Shown in pieces: positions 40,945 to 54,839 of a DNA stretch of 64,000 bases. Position 1 is the first letter of the stretch. Each line of letters begins with the position of its first letter. A model generated the notes under the pieces. That model did no database searches, was not told the origin of the DNA, and was given only the letters and a program-made list of their open reading frames with translations. Made by a program: the position numbers and the translations under genes. The stretch is from Metridium senile (taxonomy: Eukaryota > Cnidaria > Anthozoa > Actiniaria > Metridiidae): NCBI GenBank assembly GCA_949775045.1, contig OX459096.1, forward strand, positions 30,083,475-30,147,474, given 5' to 3'.

Positions 40945-41946
40945 ATGTCTTCCAATGTTGGTACTACATTTGAGGTAGTTCCCGAGACTATTCCCAGCGT
41001 TCCAGAGCCAGAACGACATGGTAATCTTTCTTCAAGCCATCGTCCAGAACCTGAAGGTGATGTAGAGCCAACTCCTGAATGGAATACAGCTATTGCTACC
41101 TGGGGATATGCTTGGGATGTTCATCGATTTGGTATAGGTGCTATCTTTGGTGTTATAGCCATATTATCACTGGCTACTTTAGTGAGACTCAGGATGGGAC
41201 AACAGAGTTCTAGCAAGAGGATGGTCTCAATTGTTTTGCATGGATTATTAGTTGTGTATGGTATTTCAAGGTGTTTGTTCTTGTGTATAGATGCCTATCG
41301 TCATAAAAACATCATGCCTATTGCATTGACAAATATCTTATGGGGAATTGCTCAACCTTGTTTAATTACTTCCTATAGTCTTCTATTTGTTGTTCTTCGT
41401 AATGCTATACTCCTAAGACAGCGATTTCAAACGTGGTTCACGACTAGAAACATTGCACTTATCGTAATTCCTCATTTTCTGTTTGTACTTGTCTCAGAAC
41501 TTGCAGTCTCTTTTTCTCCTAAGCTCAAAGTACTTACTTTCATCTGTCAGATCTTTTACGCATTGTTGAGTTTTCTCTTGTCGTTCTTTTACTTTTACGT
41601 GGCAACATTAATATGGAAAAGTGTGATAAATATCCAAGGATTGACAACTAGCAATTCAAACAGCCTAACTACCAATCCTATGTTTCGTATTCTACTGGCA
41701 TGTATAGCGGTTGCGTTAGTAGGATTGACCATCACGGGATTACAACTATGGATTATTGCAGGACCTTTAGGCATCTTTTCTAACACAGCAAACATATCAG
41801 CATGGTCATGGTATATTTCTACTACATCTATGAGAATTCTAGAAGTCATAATGGCAGCCATCTTGTTCGTTATTACTCGACATCAGTCAAAATCGACAGT
41901 TCGATCTTTACCGAAATCGCATAAGACGGCATGGACGGTGCAATAA
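40945..41946 (+). CDS. PRRT3/4-like seven-helix membrane protein, intact paralogue
   Basis: 333 aa, single exon. The first ~55 residues are Pro/Glu/Ser-rich (VPETIPSVPEPE). Then WGYAWDVHRFGIGAIFG leads into seven predicted helices: about 61-83, 95-120, 130-158, 171-192, 198-222, 246-275 and 290-312. CIDAYRHKNIMP after TM2 and LWGIAQPCLITSY in TM3 are shared with the duplicated copies at 31982 and 36123. I recognise a resemblance to the C-terminal membrane region of vertebrate proline-rich transmembrane proteins PRRT3/PRRT4, whose function is little known; a distant GPCR-like fold is possible. No ERY/DRY or NPxxY motif is seen. It forms a small tandem family with the preceding copies, all on the plus strand. 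Confidence 0.75.
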   Translation: MSSNVGTTFEVVPETIPSVPEPERHGNLSSSHRPEPEGDVEPTPEWNTAIATWGYAWDVHRFGIGAIFGVIAILSLATLVRLRMGQQSSSKRMVSIVLHGLLVVYGISRCLFLCIDAYRHKNIMPIALTNILWGIAQPCLITSYSLLFVVLRNAILLRQRFQTWFTTRNIALIVIPHFLFVLVSELAVSFSPKLKVLTFICQIFYALLSFLLSFFYFYVATLIWKSVINIQGLTTSNSNSLTTNPMFRILLACIAVALVGLTITGLQLWIIAGPLGIFSNTANISAWSWYISTTSMRILEVIMAAILFVITRHQSKSTVRSLPKSHKTAWTVQ

Positions 41947-42535
41947 ATGTCGAGACAATGCAACACAGTATAACGTTTCTTGAATAGAATTTGCTAATTT
42001 ACTCTTTGACGACACTTTCAAAAGCCAATCTGATCTTAGATGTTATCGTAGAAGGTGTTTTTTGTTGCAAAAATGGCTAACGCAAAAGATGACCATTCGG
42101 ACATTCTGAAATCTGAAAAGTGTTAACGTACATTCAATGTTTTCGGTTTAAGTTGCCGTTATCGGCATGCTATGGGAGTATATTATTTATCTATTTATTT
42201 ATTTGCCTGGTTTTCTTTTCCTTTTCTCTTTCTTTCTTTTTTGCTTTCGTGTTGTATATGAAATATCATATACACCTGAGTACACGGGCATTGTCATATC
42301 AAGCATCAAAATAGATGGCAATAAATTATAACTATGTAAGCTTCACAGGTCCAAATACTGAATTATTCACGCTTTCGAAGGCGTCTTGGAGTTTCACTTT
42401 AAATTACAGACAACACTGAGTCGCTTTTCTTATCGAACTCGGTGACATCAAACTCGTAATAACAATTACAAAAGGTGATTAAATGAGATAATAGTTTAGT
42501 AATAATGAGAATTTTCAGCACTAAATTTGTAATAT
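41947..42535. other. 3' flank of the intact PRRT-like gene
   Basis: AT-rich, with AATAAATTATA at about 42320 as a possible polyadenylation signal. No other gene is seen. Confidence 0.4.
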
Positions 42536-42539
42536 TTGT

Positions 42540-43090
42540 AATTGTCTTTTTCTCTAGTTTCCTGATGATGATTTTTTTTCATATAATTCAGTTTTATTTC
42601 ATATTGCCGGATCAAAAGGAAAAAAATAAACAAAAAACTTTAAATGTTAAAAAAACAAAATATTGTTCAGGAAGCACAAGTTCCTAAAATAACTTGGCCA
42701 ACTTCACAAAGTGACAAGACATCATACTATAGTGATTGTTCGGTCCATGTAACACCCGGCCCAACAAAATTGATTTTCAATATATTTACTTTAGTCAAAT
42801 TGAAAATGAAACTTTTTAATGATTTAGTAAATGAGATAGAATTTTCAGTAGTAACTGCTTGTAATGTTTATATTTGTCTCTTTTAATATAATTGTCTCTA
42901 GTTTTCTGATGATGATTTTTAATATAGTTCGGTTTTGGTTTTATCACATATTGCCGGATCAATACGAAAAAAGTAAACAAAAAACTTTAAATGTTAAAAA
43001 AATATGTATATTTGTCAGGAAGCACTTGTTCCTAAAATAACTTGGCCAGCTTCACAATGTGACAAGACTTCAATTGTTCGGTCCGTAAAA
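42540..43090. repeat. Diverged tandem duplication, unit about 350 bp
   Basis: Blocks at 42540-42755 and 42890-43090 share CCTGATGATGATTTTT, CATATTGCCGGATCAA, AAAAAACTTTAAATGTTAAA, GGAAGCAC(A/T)(A/T)GTTCCTAAAA and TGTTCGGTCC. They differ by many substitutions, so the event is old. The two open frames here are incidental. Confidence 0.75.
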
Positions 43091-46000
43091 CACTCCACAA
43101 AATGATATTGAATTAATTTATAAGCAAAATAATATTGAATTAATTTATATAAAGTCAAATTGAAAAATACAAATTTGGGTTGAGTTTTCAATTTTGTTAA
43201 ATGAAATTTGAAAATAAAAAACGAAACAAAATATCAAATTTTGTAATTGAAATAATAGGAAAATTTTGTTCAATGTTTGCTTTTAACTTCCTTTCCTTTA
43301 AAAACTCATTTTGTGGAGTCAGTTAAACGGACCTTGTTCGATCCTATTTCTCTTTTTATTACAAATTAAAATTAAAGAGTTTATAATGTAAATATTTTCC
43401 AGTACATGCATGGTTATAATATATACATATGTGTATAAAATAGTGTGTAACATTACTACTGAAACTTTAGTAAAAATAACACAAAAAATGTGTACTTGTT
43501 GGTCCTCAGTTATCGTAAACAACTCTTTAGTATTTTATCCCACGCTTCAATTTTGCTCTGTTTTGATTACAACACAAAGGAGGCATAGGAAGTTTTTTAT
43601 TGTTTTGAAATCCTACTGTTTGCTGTTTCTTGTTGTCACGAACATTTCATGACAAAATACTTCAAAAAGATAAACAAGAAAAGTTAAAAAGACGAAAGAA
43701 AAAAAGAAGATGAAAAGACCTGAGCATATTATCGTGATGACAACGAAACGCCATCTTGTATCTTTGTATTTTGTACTAAACTGTGTTTCCAAGGTCGTAT
43801 TTAATTATAATGGAAAGAAAATAGAAAAATAGGTTTTAGAGAAAAATTTAATTGAGAAGAAAAGAGAAACGAATGTTTGATTAAGTAGAAGAACGTAAAA
43901 AAGATTAAGATCACTGAGAAAGATTCAGTTTTAGAAGAGAAGAGAAGATATTGTCGGCCCATGATCGAGTACCAAACAGAAAGATAGTAAAGAGGGGAAA
44001 ATCTAATATGGAGATGTTATAAATAGAGTAAATGTTTTAATTGGTTTTCAAGTGAAGACTCTGTAATCACTAAAGTTTAATAAAGTATAACTAACTTTTG
44101 GTTAAGCAAAATGGAAAGTGGAAAAAAATGGAGCAAGAATAACAAATAACAAAAGTGGCGAGTTCTCGAAGTGTACAATAAATAGATCTGGTAAACAGCT
44201 TTGTCCACGCATGAGATGTAAACATGTTATGATGAAAAAAGTGGTAATGACAAAAACTATGCGATGGTATTATAATCATATTATTAGTTTAATTATCATA
44301 CTTTGTCATGTCCAGTCGAGGCATTTCATACAATTACATTCGCAACACGAGTTGCAGCGTATGATAGTTGAAGATGGAGTACCTCACCATAAGTTTACCG
44401 CCCCTTCCACCCCCACCATCATGATAAAGCTCGTTCTAGAAACAACAGAAGTGTGATCACAACAATCATGAAAAACTCTAGATACAAGCGTTTCTGCGGT
44501 TAAACTTGGCACAAACAATAAAAAAGTTTCAGATTAGAGGAGAATAGGATGAAAAACAATATATTCAACAGTTGAAGAAAATAAAGTACAAATTATATAA
44601 AATTTTTGGAGAAATTGAATGAGGTCTTCAGCATGCATCAGATAAACTGCAAATTGTTATGGTCGTTAGCATACAAATTACAAATTATAAGATTTAAAAA
44701 TAACTTGAAAGATATCACCTGGAGCATGTTATGATAAACAAATATTAGTAATGACAAGAACGATATAAGATTGTATTTTAATAACACTATTATTTTTATC
44801 ATTATTCCATGAATTTATAATCCACGCGGTAAATGAAGCAAATGATTTAAGGCAATTTCCTCAGAAAAGACCGAAAACAATTTCTGTACTGAACGAAACC
44901 ATGACATGTCAGTGTATATGTACTGGTGCAATGCTGTATACCAACTGAGCAGCGAAGCCAGATGTTGGTAGCACTTTGTGAGTTCTACTGTGCCACAGGG
45001 ATGAATCTCGATATATTGATTAGTACCGTGTTGATTGAATTAGAAGTTGATGTTGATCTATTGTTTAGTAAGGGACTGTTTGCACCCAGCTGTGGTCTTT
45101 CCAGTGCCATATTAAGAGTCGTTGTCTGAGAAAACCGGGCAGGTGCGAAAGATGGGGGTCGGCCGATTTCCTTCAAATTTATACCATTCAATAGGCATCT
45201 GATATAAATAAGAATGGCCAAATATGAGCATCAACGGACTTTTACTTTTCGAGTTTACCACCCCCCTCGATTTTGGCTCAAAAAAAGACCAAATAACCTA
45301 AATTTTAGCTCAACTTTGAGTGGTTCTAAAATCCTAAGTATGATGCTGATCGACTTCTTTTCATTTCTATCCCATTTTTGACGTCTAAATAGTACATCTA
45401 TGGTAATAACTACTTATTTCAAAAAATATTTTTTGTCAGGCGCTTTGTTATTTATCGTCTTCACGTCTCACTTTGAGTGACGACGCGATTTTAGCCAAAT
45501 TTAAAAAATGTTTTCTCAAAAGGCCGGCAGTTTTTTTTCCAATTTTTTTGCATCTTGTAATAAAAGAAGGGTAGGTTATATTTGCCCTACATGTATTGCT
45601 GGCTTTCACCTACATCACGCTTGCGTCAACATCAAATTCAAAATCGTAATTTTGCATTAAGATAAATTTTCAGTTTCATAATCTTGTAAAGTGTTCAAAA
45701 CTACATATACTGGACAAGTTTCGAGGTTGTAGTCCATTTCGATGTGGCGTTTAATAATGGGCGAGCAAACATGACGCATTTTTTGGTAAAAATATATGGA
45801 GCGGCCAATAAAGTTTGTGCCCCAGTGAAAAGCACAAACATGGCGACAAAAACTTCAAAGACTTAATATATAGAGGATATTATACGGTGGCGCGAAGATA
45901 TGAATTTTATTTTCAAGTGGTAAAAACGAGCGAGCGCAGCCTATGGATTGACGAGGGTTCGTACTCTTCTCCATTTTTTCTTGACAGCCAAGATGATAAG

Positions 46001-47211
46001 AATATTTTGAAGCTCAGAAACATTTATCGCTGCCAGATATTCCCTGAAGATCCGAAGATCATATTCAAATCGTCGTCTAAAAGCTCTACGAAAACCCGAG
46101 GAGACGCCATTTTCTTTTTGCAGGAACAAGCGACAAAACTGGCGGGAATGGTTTTTAGGAAGCGCGCGTACATACGGGACATTTGGTACATGCCTTTTTC
46201 ATATCTTCACTAGTGAAAATATGGAAAATACGAGAGTTTTAGTTTCCGTTAAAACACTATTAAATAAGACCTATATAATAAGATTTATTATCGAGAGCTT
46301 GCTTAAAGGGCGCATATAAGAATGATACACACGACAGTTTAGTTATTCCACATTTATTTATCATTGCTTGTCAGTTTTATTTAAATAGTTGGTTCCTAAT
46401 CTTCTTGATTATGCGAGTATGGAATAAGCCATATATGTCAGTTCTTTATATTGACGATATATTACTATACATAAATATCTCTCAAATAATATCGCACAAT
46501 GAGTATAAGTTTACCAACGAGTATAAGAATAGAAGTTAAATTTTATCACATGACTAAGGTCACATGGCTAAGGTCTTGGAGAAAGCATGCGATTTTGTGA
46601 GAAATTAAGCACTGACATAAGTTCTCGATGAGGTAAGTCTCGTGTTATCTTTTAATTATCGTTTTTGTGCGATAGGTTATAACAATTTGTAAGAATTTAA
46701 AATTTATGTAATATTTTAGATATGTTAGTATTTTTTTAAGTCATAATGTCACGTGGCTAAGTAATGTCCAATTTAGACGACTTGATACGCCTGGTAAATC
46801 CCAGTCGCCTATTTGGACCATCCTCACTTAGCTTTCCGTGCATCCATTTAAGAAGTTAAAAACTCATAATTGCTTAATATTACTTGTTATTAGAAGCTTG
46901 CTTGTAATTAACAGTAGTTTTATTGGGAAATGAGGCAATTAGTGCCAGTTGCTCAACTCGAGCTGCAAATTTAGTAGATTCATTGCAAGCACCAAACTGA
47001 AGCTGCGTGGTGGCAGTCAAAGCTACCCAAATGATTCATTGCAACGTGTTTTTATGGTTGTGGTGGATTAAATCAAGCTGATTGGCAGCAACACCTGAAT
47101 AATGCTTTATAGAGTTCGTGAACGGAGGTCCATTGGCTTCATAAATATCAGTCACTAGTTAAACCTGAATTATATACGTAATTCATTTATTTATAAATAT
47201 CTGTGATGTTT
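43091..47211. other. Intergenic, no supported gene
   Basis: Four kilobases of AT-rich sequence between the PRRT-like cluster and SRPRA. The frame 44118-44456 (112 codons) shows no domain. The 132-codon frame 45815-46213 sits in sequence with GGTGGCGCGAAGATATGAAT and ACGAGCGAGCGCAGCC, which I recall as repetitive in coral-like genomes. 45120-45480 also has the flavour of a dispersed repeat. None could be confirmed. Confidence 0.4.
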
Positions 47212-50200
47212 TTAAGCCTTCAAGAGAGCATGAACGACTGCTTTGACGTTAAGACTCTTTAAATCTCGGTATGTCTGACCAGTGCCAACAAACACTATGG
47301 GCTGTCCTGTTATGTAAGTCATCGAGATGGCAGCACCAACCTACAAAAAAAATATACTAAATCCTTTTAGGCAAACACTAAAAGAGTGTGATTTCTAACA
47401 CTATAAAACAATACAAATTGGACCAAGTACTATAATACTATTTTAATACATTTGATAACACTGTTCAAATAAGAAATTTACTCTTTTGATATACATAAAA
47501 TTTTTATAAAGTTAATGATATCAAACTTGATCAAACATTTATAGCAATTGTAATTGGCTTTTTAAAATAAGTCCAAACCATTTTTGAATTTCTGAATCAG
47601 TTTACCAAGTGCCTTCGACAACCATTTCTTGCAACAGGTATAAGTCTGAATCAGTCATAAATCCTGAGGCTGCATGGTTTTCCAAAGTGTGATCATGCAA
47701 CGCTAATCCAGGATTTCAAACAAGATATAACTGTCGATTCGAGAATTTTGATGACTGACACTAGGCGATTTTCTACCCTGGTTGGAGCGAATTTGGATTG
47801 TTGCCTGAAAAACGTCTAGTGTGCCTTCTTCTGCGACGGCGAATTTTTTGAGCGATCTTGATCGGTGCGGATAGCGATCGACATCGCCCATATCTGACAT
47901 TTCATGTCATGTCATGTCAGATACTTGCGATCAAATTCGCTGGCGATAGGCGACGGTAAAAATTCGCTTGACCAAGCGTAGAAATTCGCCTAGTGTCGCT
48001 TTAGAAAACACCTGTGTAGTCTACTACTAAACGTTTTCGTCATTCTTTTTCTTCTTAATATGGTATTGTTACCTTATCATCAATGGTGTCAAATTTGGTG
48101 AGTACAATACCATCAATCAGTCGTGGACTTTCTTGATTGGAATAGTCTGCTAAAGCCTGATTGAACTTAGATAGCTGATCAACAGCCTCATTACCAACAA
48201 GAGCCTCACCAACAAACAGCACTAGGTCAGGATTGTTAATCTTGATCAACTAGAACAATAATATGTGAAAGAATTAATGGATGAAGGAATGAACACCAAA
48301 CGAACGGCTGGATGAAAGAAATACAAGAAAGTTACCTTAGACAAGGCTCGCATCAATGGTTCATTATCCTGCATTCGCCCTGCTGTGTCGACTAGCACAA
48401 CATCAATACGCTGATCTCGAGCTGAAACAATTTCATCATTAGCCATTAATTTGTATCATTATTTAAAAATAGTCATCTAAATATTGAGCTATTGCATCGT
48501 TACTGTAAGTTGTATATATTTATTTCAAAAACAATAGTCACCAATGACAGATTAAATTACATTTGACAAGTAACGTTTTAATTCAATCGACAAGTTATTG
48601 AAATAAGTTGAAACGTGTAATATGTATACACTCATAATTATTGCTGATCTCAGTGCAATGGAATTTAGGTGACCTTGCTTTTTTGCAACAAGTATTATGT
48701 ACCTCAGGCCCGATTAATGAGTTTGGCTGCAATAGTCTGCAAGCTGAGTGGGCTATATTTGTGAGAAATTGTGTTTCAGGCACCAGTTTTTCTTTCAAAA
48801 TCGATGCTTCCCTCAACTATGGGCTATCACTAATTTAATAGGCCACAGTAGCATAGCCAATAAGATTGCAGAAATTATGATAGATCATAAGTTGGTAGGT
48901 ACTAAATACTGCAATATCTCACCAAAATTAATGGCATCCATTGCTATAGCTGCAGCATCCTTTCCATAACCTTTCTCATACAACACCACAGAAGGAGGGC
49001 CATTTTCCTTAGCTGGTGGGTGAAGGGCATTGAGATGGCGGACATGGGTACGGAGCTGTTCAACTGCACCAGCACGAAATGTATCACAAGCCGCAATCAT
49101 CACACGGAAGCCATTCTCAAGGAGCCAGAAACACACCTAAAATTTGAACAACAAATATTCAGCAGATGCTCTTAGTTTGTACTCATGATTTATTATAATA
49201 CTAATATAAGATTTTTTAACAATGTTTTTCAGGCCTGCAAAGTTTGAGAAAAATGCCAATGGCTTGGCCTGTAATAGTAGTATTAGTGAAGATGTGGTGC
49301 ACATGAGTATATGCACCTATATACATATATACATGTACATATACATATACATATACAGCCATATGCAGAAATTATGTCGCTTTTGTCAATATCACAAGTA
49401 TATCAAAAGTATATTAGAAATTATAGGATATCATTCCTGATATTTTTTTCGGAAAGCCCTTGTGGTAGGTAGCTCAAAAAAAATATCAGGGATGATATCC
49501 CATAATTGCTTGTATACTTTTGATATACTTGTAATATTGACAAAAGCGACAGAATTTCTGCATATGGCTGTATACATGTACATATACATATACATATATA
49601 TACATATAATCAATATACACTCATTTGAAAAAAATGTTGTCGCTGAAAACAAGTGGATTACAATACATAACCAGCACATCATTCATTTTGAGCTTGGCTG
49701 GTTGCTTGTTGCTTAAGCTGCAACAGCCTTTTTTTTAAATAAGTGTATAAGGAGCTAGTTAACTTTTGAAGAGTAACACATATTCAAGGTTTTGGAGGGA
49801 AACTATAGTTTTGTAAAGAAAAAAAAAATGATTTCAAATGAATTGAGAAAATTGGTTGTCAAGTAGCCAAGCTTTTGCAGTTTCAGCAAAGATCAAGTCG
49901 GTTGAGTTGTTTGGTTTGTTGTTCTCTCTTTTATCACAATATAACTTTTGTAATTTTGGAGCACTTTCATATCTTAAAACGTTTTTTCTTATTTCAATAT
50001 ACAAGAGTTATCTAGGGTTTGGAATGAAACCAAAATGCATATTGGTGATTAAACAGCTACAGTACACGTAGTTGTAAAAACGACTTGTACCTTTGCTAAG
50101 TTGGTAGATTTACCAACACCATTGACTCCACAGAATGTGACAACAAATGGTCTCCCAAGTTTCTTTGTTTCCATGGCATCACGTAGGATATCAACACGAC

Positions 50201-53200
50201 GTCTGGGTGATAGAATCTGGACTAAGGATTCTTCAAGGCTGGCTTTGACAGTAGATGCTATACCTGGAAATATCAAAATATCATACAACAGTTTTGAGTT
50301 TTGATACATCTTTGCCTGTCAAAATGTTTGTTGTGTGGTCATGTTGTTGTGTGAGGGTATTTTAAAAATGGACTGCAATATTCTGTTTTTATCAAATGTT
50401 GTCTTGATTCATTACGGTTTGAACGTGCTGTAGATCTGCCTTGGAGCAGGCAAACGTTTGGTGAAATTTCAAAACTGTCAAATGTCATAACATGTTTTTA
50501 CAAAGGAAGTTTGCTCAAAGGCAAGGGCAACTGGTTGTGCAAATGTTTTGTTATCAATTGTTTTGGATAATCTGTTTGTCATGGTATCTTACCACTGAAT
50601 GTCCCAATGACTTTGCCTTCTAGCTTGGTTGCTACTGATTGACACAGTTGATCAGAAATGTTGGCAGCAACATTTTTAGCTAAAAAAGAAGAAAGTATTT
50701 TATTAGCTTACCTAGTCATTGGTTAATTTGATAAAAGTTTTATTGGAGTAATTAAAGTAACTTATAGCCCATATATTTATGAATTAGACAACATAAAGTT
50801 GCAAGCCCCTGGCTTTAAAGACCACAGAAAATGTAACAAGCGTGGCATGAGGCATAGTGGAGTGTTACTCTAGCTTGTTAAGAGTTCTTTATATATTCTT
50901 GAGTGCATCTATAATGCAATGGGTGAGTGACTTTGTGCTGTCAATTGATTTTAATATAGCCTGGTATGAGAACAGATGAACTGTGCAGCCCATGGGAAAT
51001 TAGTTCATAGGTTTTTTAGTCAATTGGAGCGAGCATTATATCTGTCATCGTGTTTGTGCGCATGCATCTGACACCATTCATTTAAAGATTGGAAAAACAG
51101 TGCACAGTGGTTTGATAGCTCATGGGGAAATAGTTCATATGTGACCAATAAGAGGGTGCATAATAACTGTGCTTTATCATAAAAGACTTCGGACTTAGAT
51201 ACTAACCTATGAGATGATCTTTCATTTTATCAAGTACTGGAGCAACTTGTTCTTGTGTCAATGTCTTCTGGCCTGCCAGTCCTTTGAAGAATGAAAACAC
51301 TCCTCCAGTCAGGCCAGAGCCACCACCACTGGGAAGGAAAACAAAATACCAAATTGTGAAAAATTGTATACCGGTACAATAACTAAAGGTACAGTATGAA
51401 AAAAATAGTCACTAACTTGAAAATCTGTACAAACATATTTCACATATATTTTATTTATTAATCATTTATTCAACATATAATGATAACAATACATGGTACA
51501 TAGAAAGAAACCAGACATTCATGAATAAGCACATTGCAAGAGAGCAACAATTATTCATTGTTGGTCAGAGATAAAAACTGACCTTGTGTTTGTTGAAGCT
51601 GCAGCCGTAGCTTGTTCCTCTTCAACCTCTTCTTCTGCTTCTTCCTCCTCACTCTCTGACTCGTAATCCATTTCTTTGATCTCACCTTTCATTGATCCAA
51701 TCAGCTTTTCCTTCTATAACATTCAATGTAAAGCATTCGTTACTTCACTAATTATTGTTTATAGTTATATCTAGAACCCCCTTTTTTAGAAAACAAACTT
51801 TCTAATCCTGAGCAAACAGCATTGCTAGTTGTCAAAGTTTCAATGACATTGAATAAGGGCATTATTAAAGACAGCTATGATTTTGAATCAATAATATTAT
51901 TGATATCTATTAGGTATTCTTTTTAGGAAAACAAACAAATGAATGGACAAACAATTTTATGAATCAACAAAGAAACAAAAACAAAAAAGGCAAACAAAAA
52001 CTTTAACTCAACAAAGTAAGAACACATACTTGTTTTTCAAACTCCTCATCTTCCTCTTGTTGTTTCTGTTCTCGTTGTTCTTCACTTGAACCACTAAAGT
52101 CCAGTGTTTCAAATTCTTTTTGATTGCCACCATTATCCCATTGTCTGTTGACCTTCTTACGATCTTTACGCTGAACTGGAGATGGCTTACTACAGGGAAA
52201 AAATATATCTATTAAACAAATAATTCACTCAGCAATAATTAATGGGATTTTAAAAGAAGGAAGTTAAAAGTAGCTAAGAAGTATATGATAGAAGACATCT
52301 CAAGTTGTCAGAATGACAGACACCAACAGTTTTTATTAAAATAACTAATAATAACTTTTTTTAACGCCTCAATCTTCTAGCTGGACGCATTGTGCTCTAC
52401 TAATTGGGGAGACTCACTCACTTTCACTACCTATGTTCACTACCTATGTTTTGATATTTTGCACACAATTTGGCTCAAGATTACATATATCATAGTTAAA
52501 ACACCTTATTTTAGGAATTAATTTGCTGGTGAGATGCTTATGTTTTTGGCCTGTTTTTCTCTTAATTAGATTATCTTTATTTATTACTGTCAGTATTTGA
52601 ATATTTTAGACACTTATGGTGAGTGGGAATTGAGAATTACCTTACAGGTTTTTGTGGTTTACCAGCCAGTTTTTTCAGCATTTTCTCTTTGTTTTTCTCA
52701 ATCTCTTCAGCAGTCAAACCAACCCCACCATTGGTGGCAGGCGCTGTATCTTGGGCCTTGGGACTGTTTCCATTAACTGCTGGCTGGGCTGTTAAGCACA
52801 TGGTAAACATGTAATACTTCAGTTTTTAATGTTTTAGTTTGTTGGTTTATTTGTTCAGTTTCTGTCAGAGTACAAGGGTGTGATTTTATACTTTTTATCT
52901 AAAATTGCACCCAATATAAATTTTACTCTCTAAATATGCCAATTGAATTTAATTGATAGCTGACTGGAATTAATCAGTTATCAACATGAGTCAAATTCCT
53001 GTTTGGAAAACTCTAATGTTTTTGTTGGTACAGTATTTTTACTTGAGAAAATATACATATTTTATGCATTGATCTACCTTCTTTTGCTTGTTTCTGTTCA
53101 TTCTTTTTATCTTTTACATTCTTTTTAGTGTTTGTATCATTCCCTTTCACAATCATGGATGCCACAGTTTTCTGTGATTTCTTTGACTGCTCAAAGGTTT

Positions 53201-54345
53201 TCATCTTTTTGGGTATAGAAGCTTCAACTTTACTACTAGATTCTGCATCTCTGAGTAGACGGTTAAACTCCTCGGCAAAATCGTAGCTCCGTATGACCCC
53301 TTTATTCAAATCATCTTTGTATTTGTCACGGAATTCTAACTGTAAGTCATTTAACAGTTTGTCAACGTATGATAATTGTAGGATCTTTTGAAATGCAACC
53401 TGTGGGGGAAAGCAATTCTTGTGAGATCAATAAATTAAATATATTACATACCATTTAGAACATTTTGTGTTATACAGGAGAAAGCTAAATTATAAATGAC
53501 TACTTTGGGAAAATGTCTTCAGATAAAGGTACTATACATACATACATGTAAATGTTTTTATTTATTTGGTAAAGGTGAGGGCATATGAAACCAAGGCGGT
53601 GCTTAACAACTTTAACAATTTTAAACATCATGGTCATCATGACTGATTTAGAACTGGCTCTCCTTTTAATGAGTGATACTCAGTTAAGCTTTTCTCCAAT
53701 CTCCTCAGAATGTATAGAAAGTCGGAATGATTGTTACTATTTCTTCCATCTATGAATTTCTGTCATAAATGGGGAATTAATGGGCAATCCAGTGCTACAA
53801 AATACAGACTGAATAAAAGTTGTCTGCTTCACTTTGAAAACTAATCAACATCACACAAAATAGACAATGGTTTGATACGATAACATAGGTTCATCGTATA
53901 ATTTGAAAAATGGGACAGAAAAGGGAAATAATAATACATTAGTAAGTACACGAATCTTTGACATGTGAAGATAATCGAACTAAGATGTAAAATAATTTAT
54001 AACTTACTAGTTATCTTACTTACCACAAATACAAGTTCAAATTCATTATCTAGTTTGTACTTTAGAGTTAGAGACTCATGAGTGAAGGCATTTCCACCTC
54101 CACGTTCCTAGAAAAAAGACAAATCATTTTAACAAAATACCGAGCTCGAGCCGGTCTTGCGATGAAAACGATGAATCATCTGTAAATGAAACAACTATCG
54201 TTAACATTTTAGTCATTTTCTGACTTACTTGAAGGATAACGCTCCGAATAAGTTCGTTCACTGGAAGGCTAAAGGACTGATATGTTCCTTGGAAGCACCA
54301 AAGGACGATTCCTCCCTTGGAGAAGATAGTAAAAAGATCTAACAT
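47212..54345 (-). CDS. SRPRA: Signal recognition particle receptor subunit alpha
   Basis: Thirteen minus-strand exons: 54345-54229, 54107-54024, 53399-53078, 52788-52641, 52189-52030, 51713-51583, 51328-51207, 50679-50593, 50263-50091, 49136-48923, 48421-48336, 48249-48073 and 47340-47212. All junctions are GT-AG and in phase; they total 1950 nt, 649 aa (human 638). The product is the ER-membrane GTPase receptor that docks SRP-ribosome complexes. The N-terminal SRX/longin domain ([26 protein letters not shown]) binds SRPRB. A Lys/Glu-rich linker is followed by the NG domain: helices (DHLIAKNVA), G1 [21 protein letters not shown]3 [10 protein letters not shown]4 TKFDTIDDK and the closing GTGQTYRDL. 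No lesion is seen. Confidence 0.96.
47756..47999. mobile_element. MITE in SRPRA intron 12
   Basis: GACACTAGGCGATTTTCTAC at the left, inverted as GTAGAAATTCGCCTAGTGTC at the right. Inside, CGCCGTCGC- and GCGATCGACATCGCC-like pairs and a TGACATGACATGACATG run add further foldback. The 65-codon frame is not a gene. Confidence 0.7.
49318..49606. mobile_element. Long palindrome (foldback element) in SRPRA intron 9
   Basis: The arms (ACATGTACATATACATATAC, GCCATATGCAGAAATT, TTTTGTCAATAT, AAGTATATCAAAAGTATA, GATATCAT, CCTGATATTTTTTT) pair across a centre near 49462. Arm length is about 140 bp with few mismatches. The overlapping frames on both strands are by-products. Confidence 0.78.
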
Positions 54346-54839
54346 TTTGTCTTTTTTCTTGCTTCCTTTTCTTGAAATGATGATTGTTGATTACTACTGC
54401 ACATGCGTATCTCTTATCATGACGTCATGTTTAGGATAGAGAGCAGCATGGGAGGGAATAGTGGGGATCCTGAAAATCCTGAAAATGATGCATTTTATAG
54501 CTTTTCAGTTTAGTTAATAAAATATTTTAATATCTTTAATTGGCATTTATTATATTCTCTTGTTGTTCGACTATAACAACGTTTCATCAGTAAAACATCA
54601 GTGTTTATTATTAGAAATAGCTATAAAAGGTTTTTGTGATTTTATTTGCACGTCAAAAAATAATTTCTTTATTTTTTATTTTTTTTATTTTTAATATTGA
54701 AATCAAGTTATTAATCTAGAATTGTTTATTTCAGATATTTGCTACTTTTTTCACGATATTGGGTTGGTATCCCTGTGGACTATGTAAAAAATATCGATGA
54801 TGACAATGCATTCTGTTCCACAGCGTTAACCCATCCAAG
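54346..54839. promoter_or_regulatory. Shared 494-bp interval, SRPRA / SELENOT divergent promoters
   Basis: It separates the start codons of two ER genes transcribed away from each other. ATGACGTCAT (54419-54428) is a perfect CRE/UPRE-type palindrome, about 75 bp upstream of the SRPRA ATG. No TATA box is evident. Confidence 0.6.

Noticed and set aside
45815..46213. 132-codon frame that looks protein-like at first
   Set aside because: No domain recognised, and the underlying DNA resembles a dispersed repeat. Transcript evidence would be needed.
54560..54620. Hammerhead ribozyme (CTGATGA on the minus strand)
   Set aside because: CTGATGA is followed by AACG, and no GAAA core strand or closing helix could be paired.
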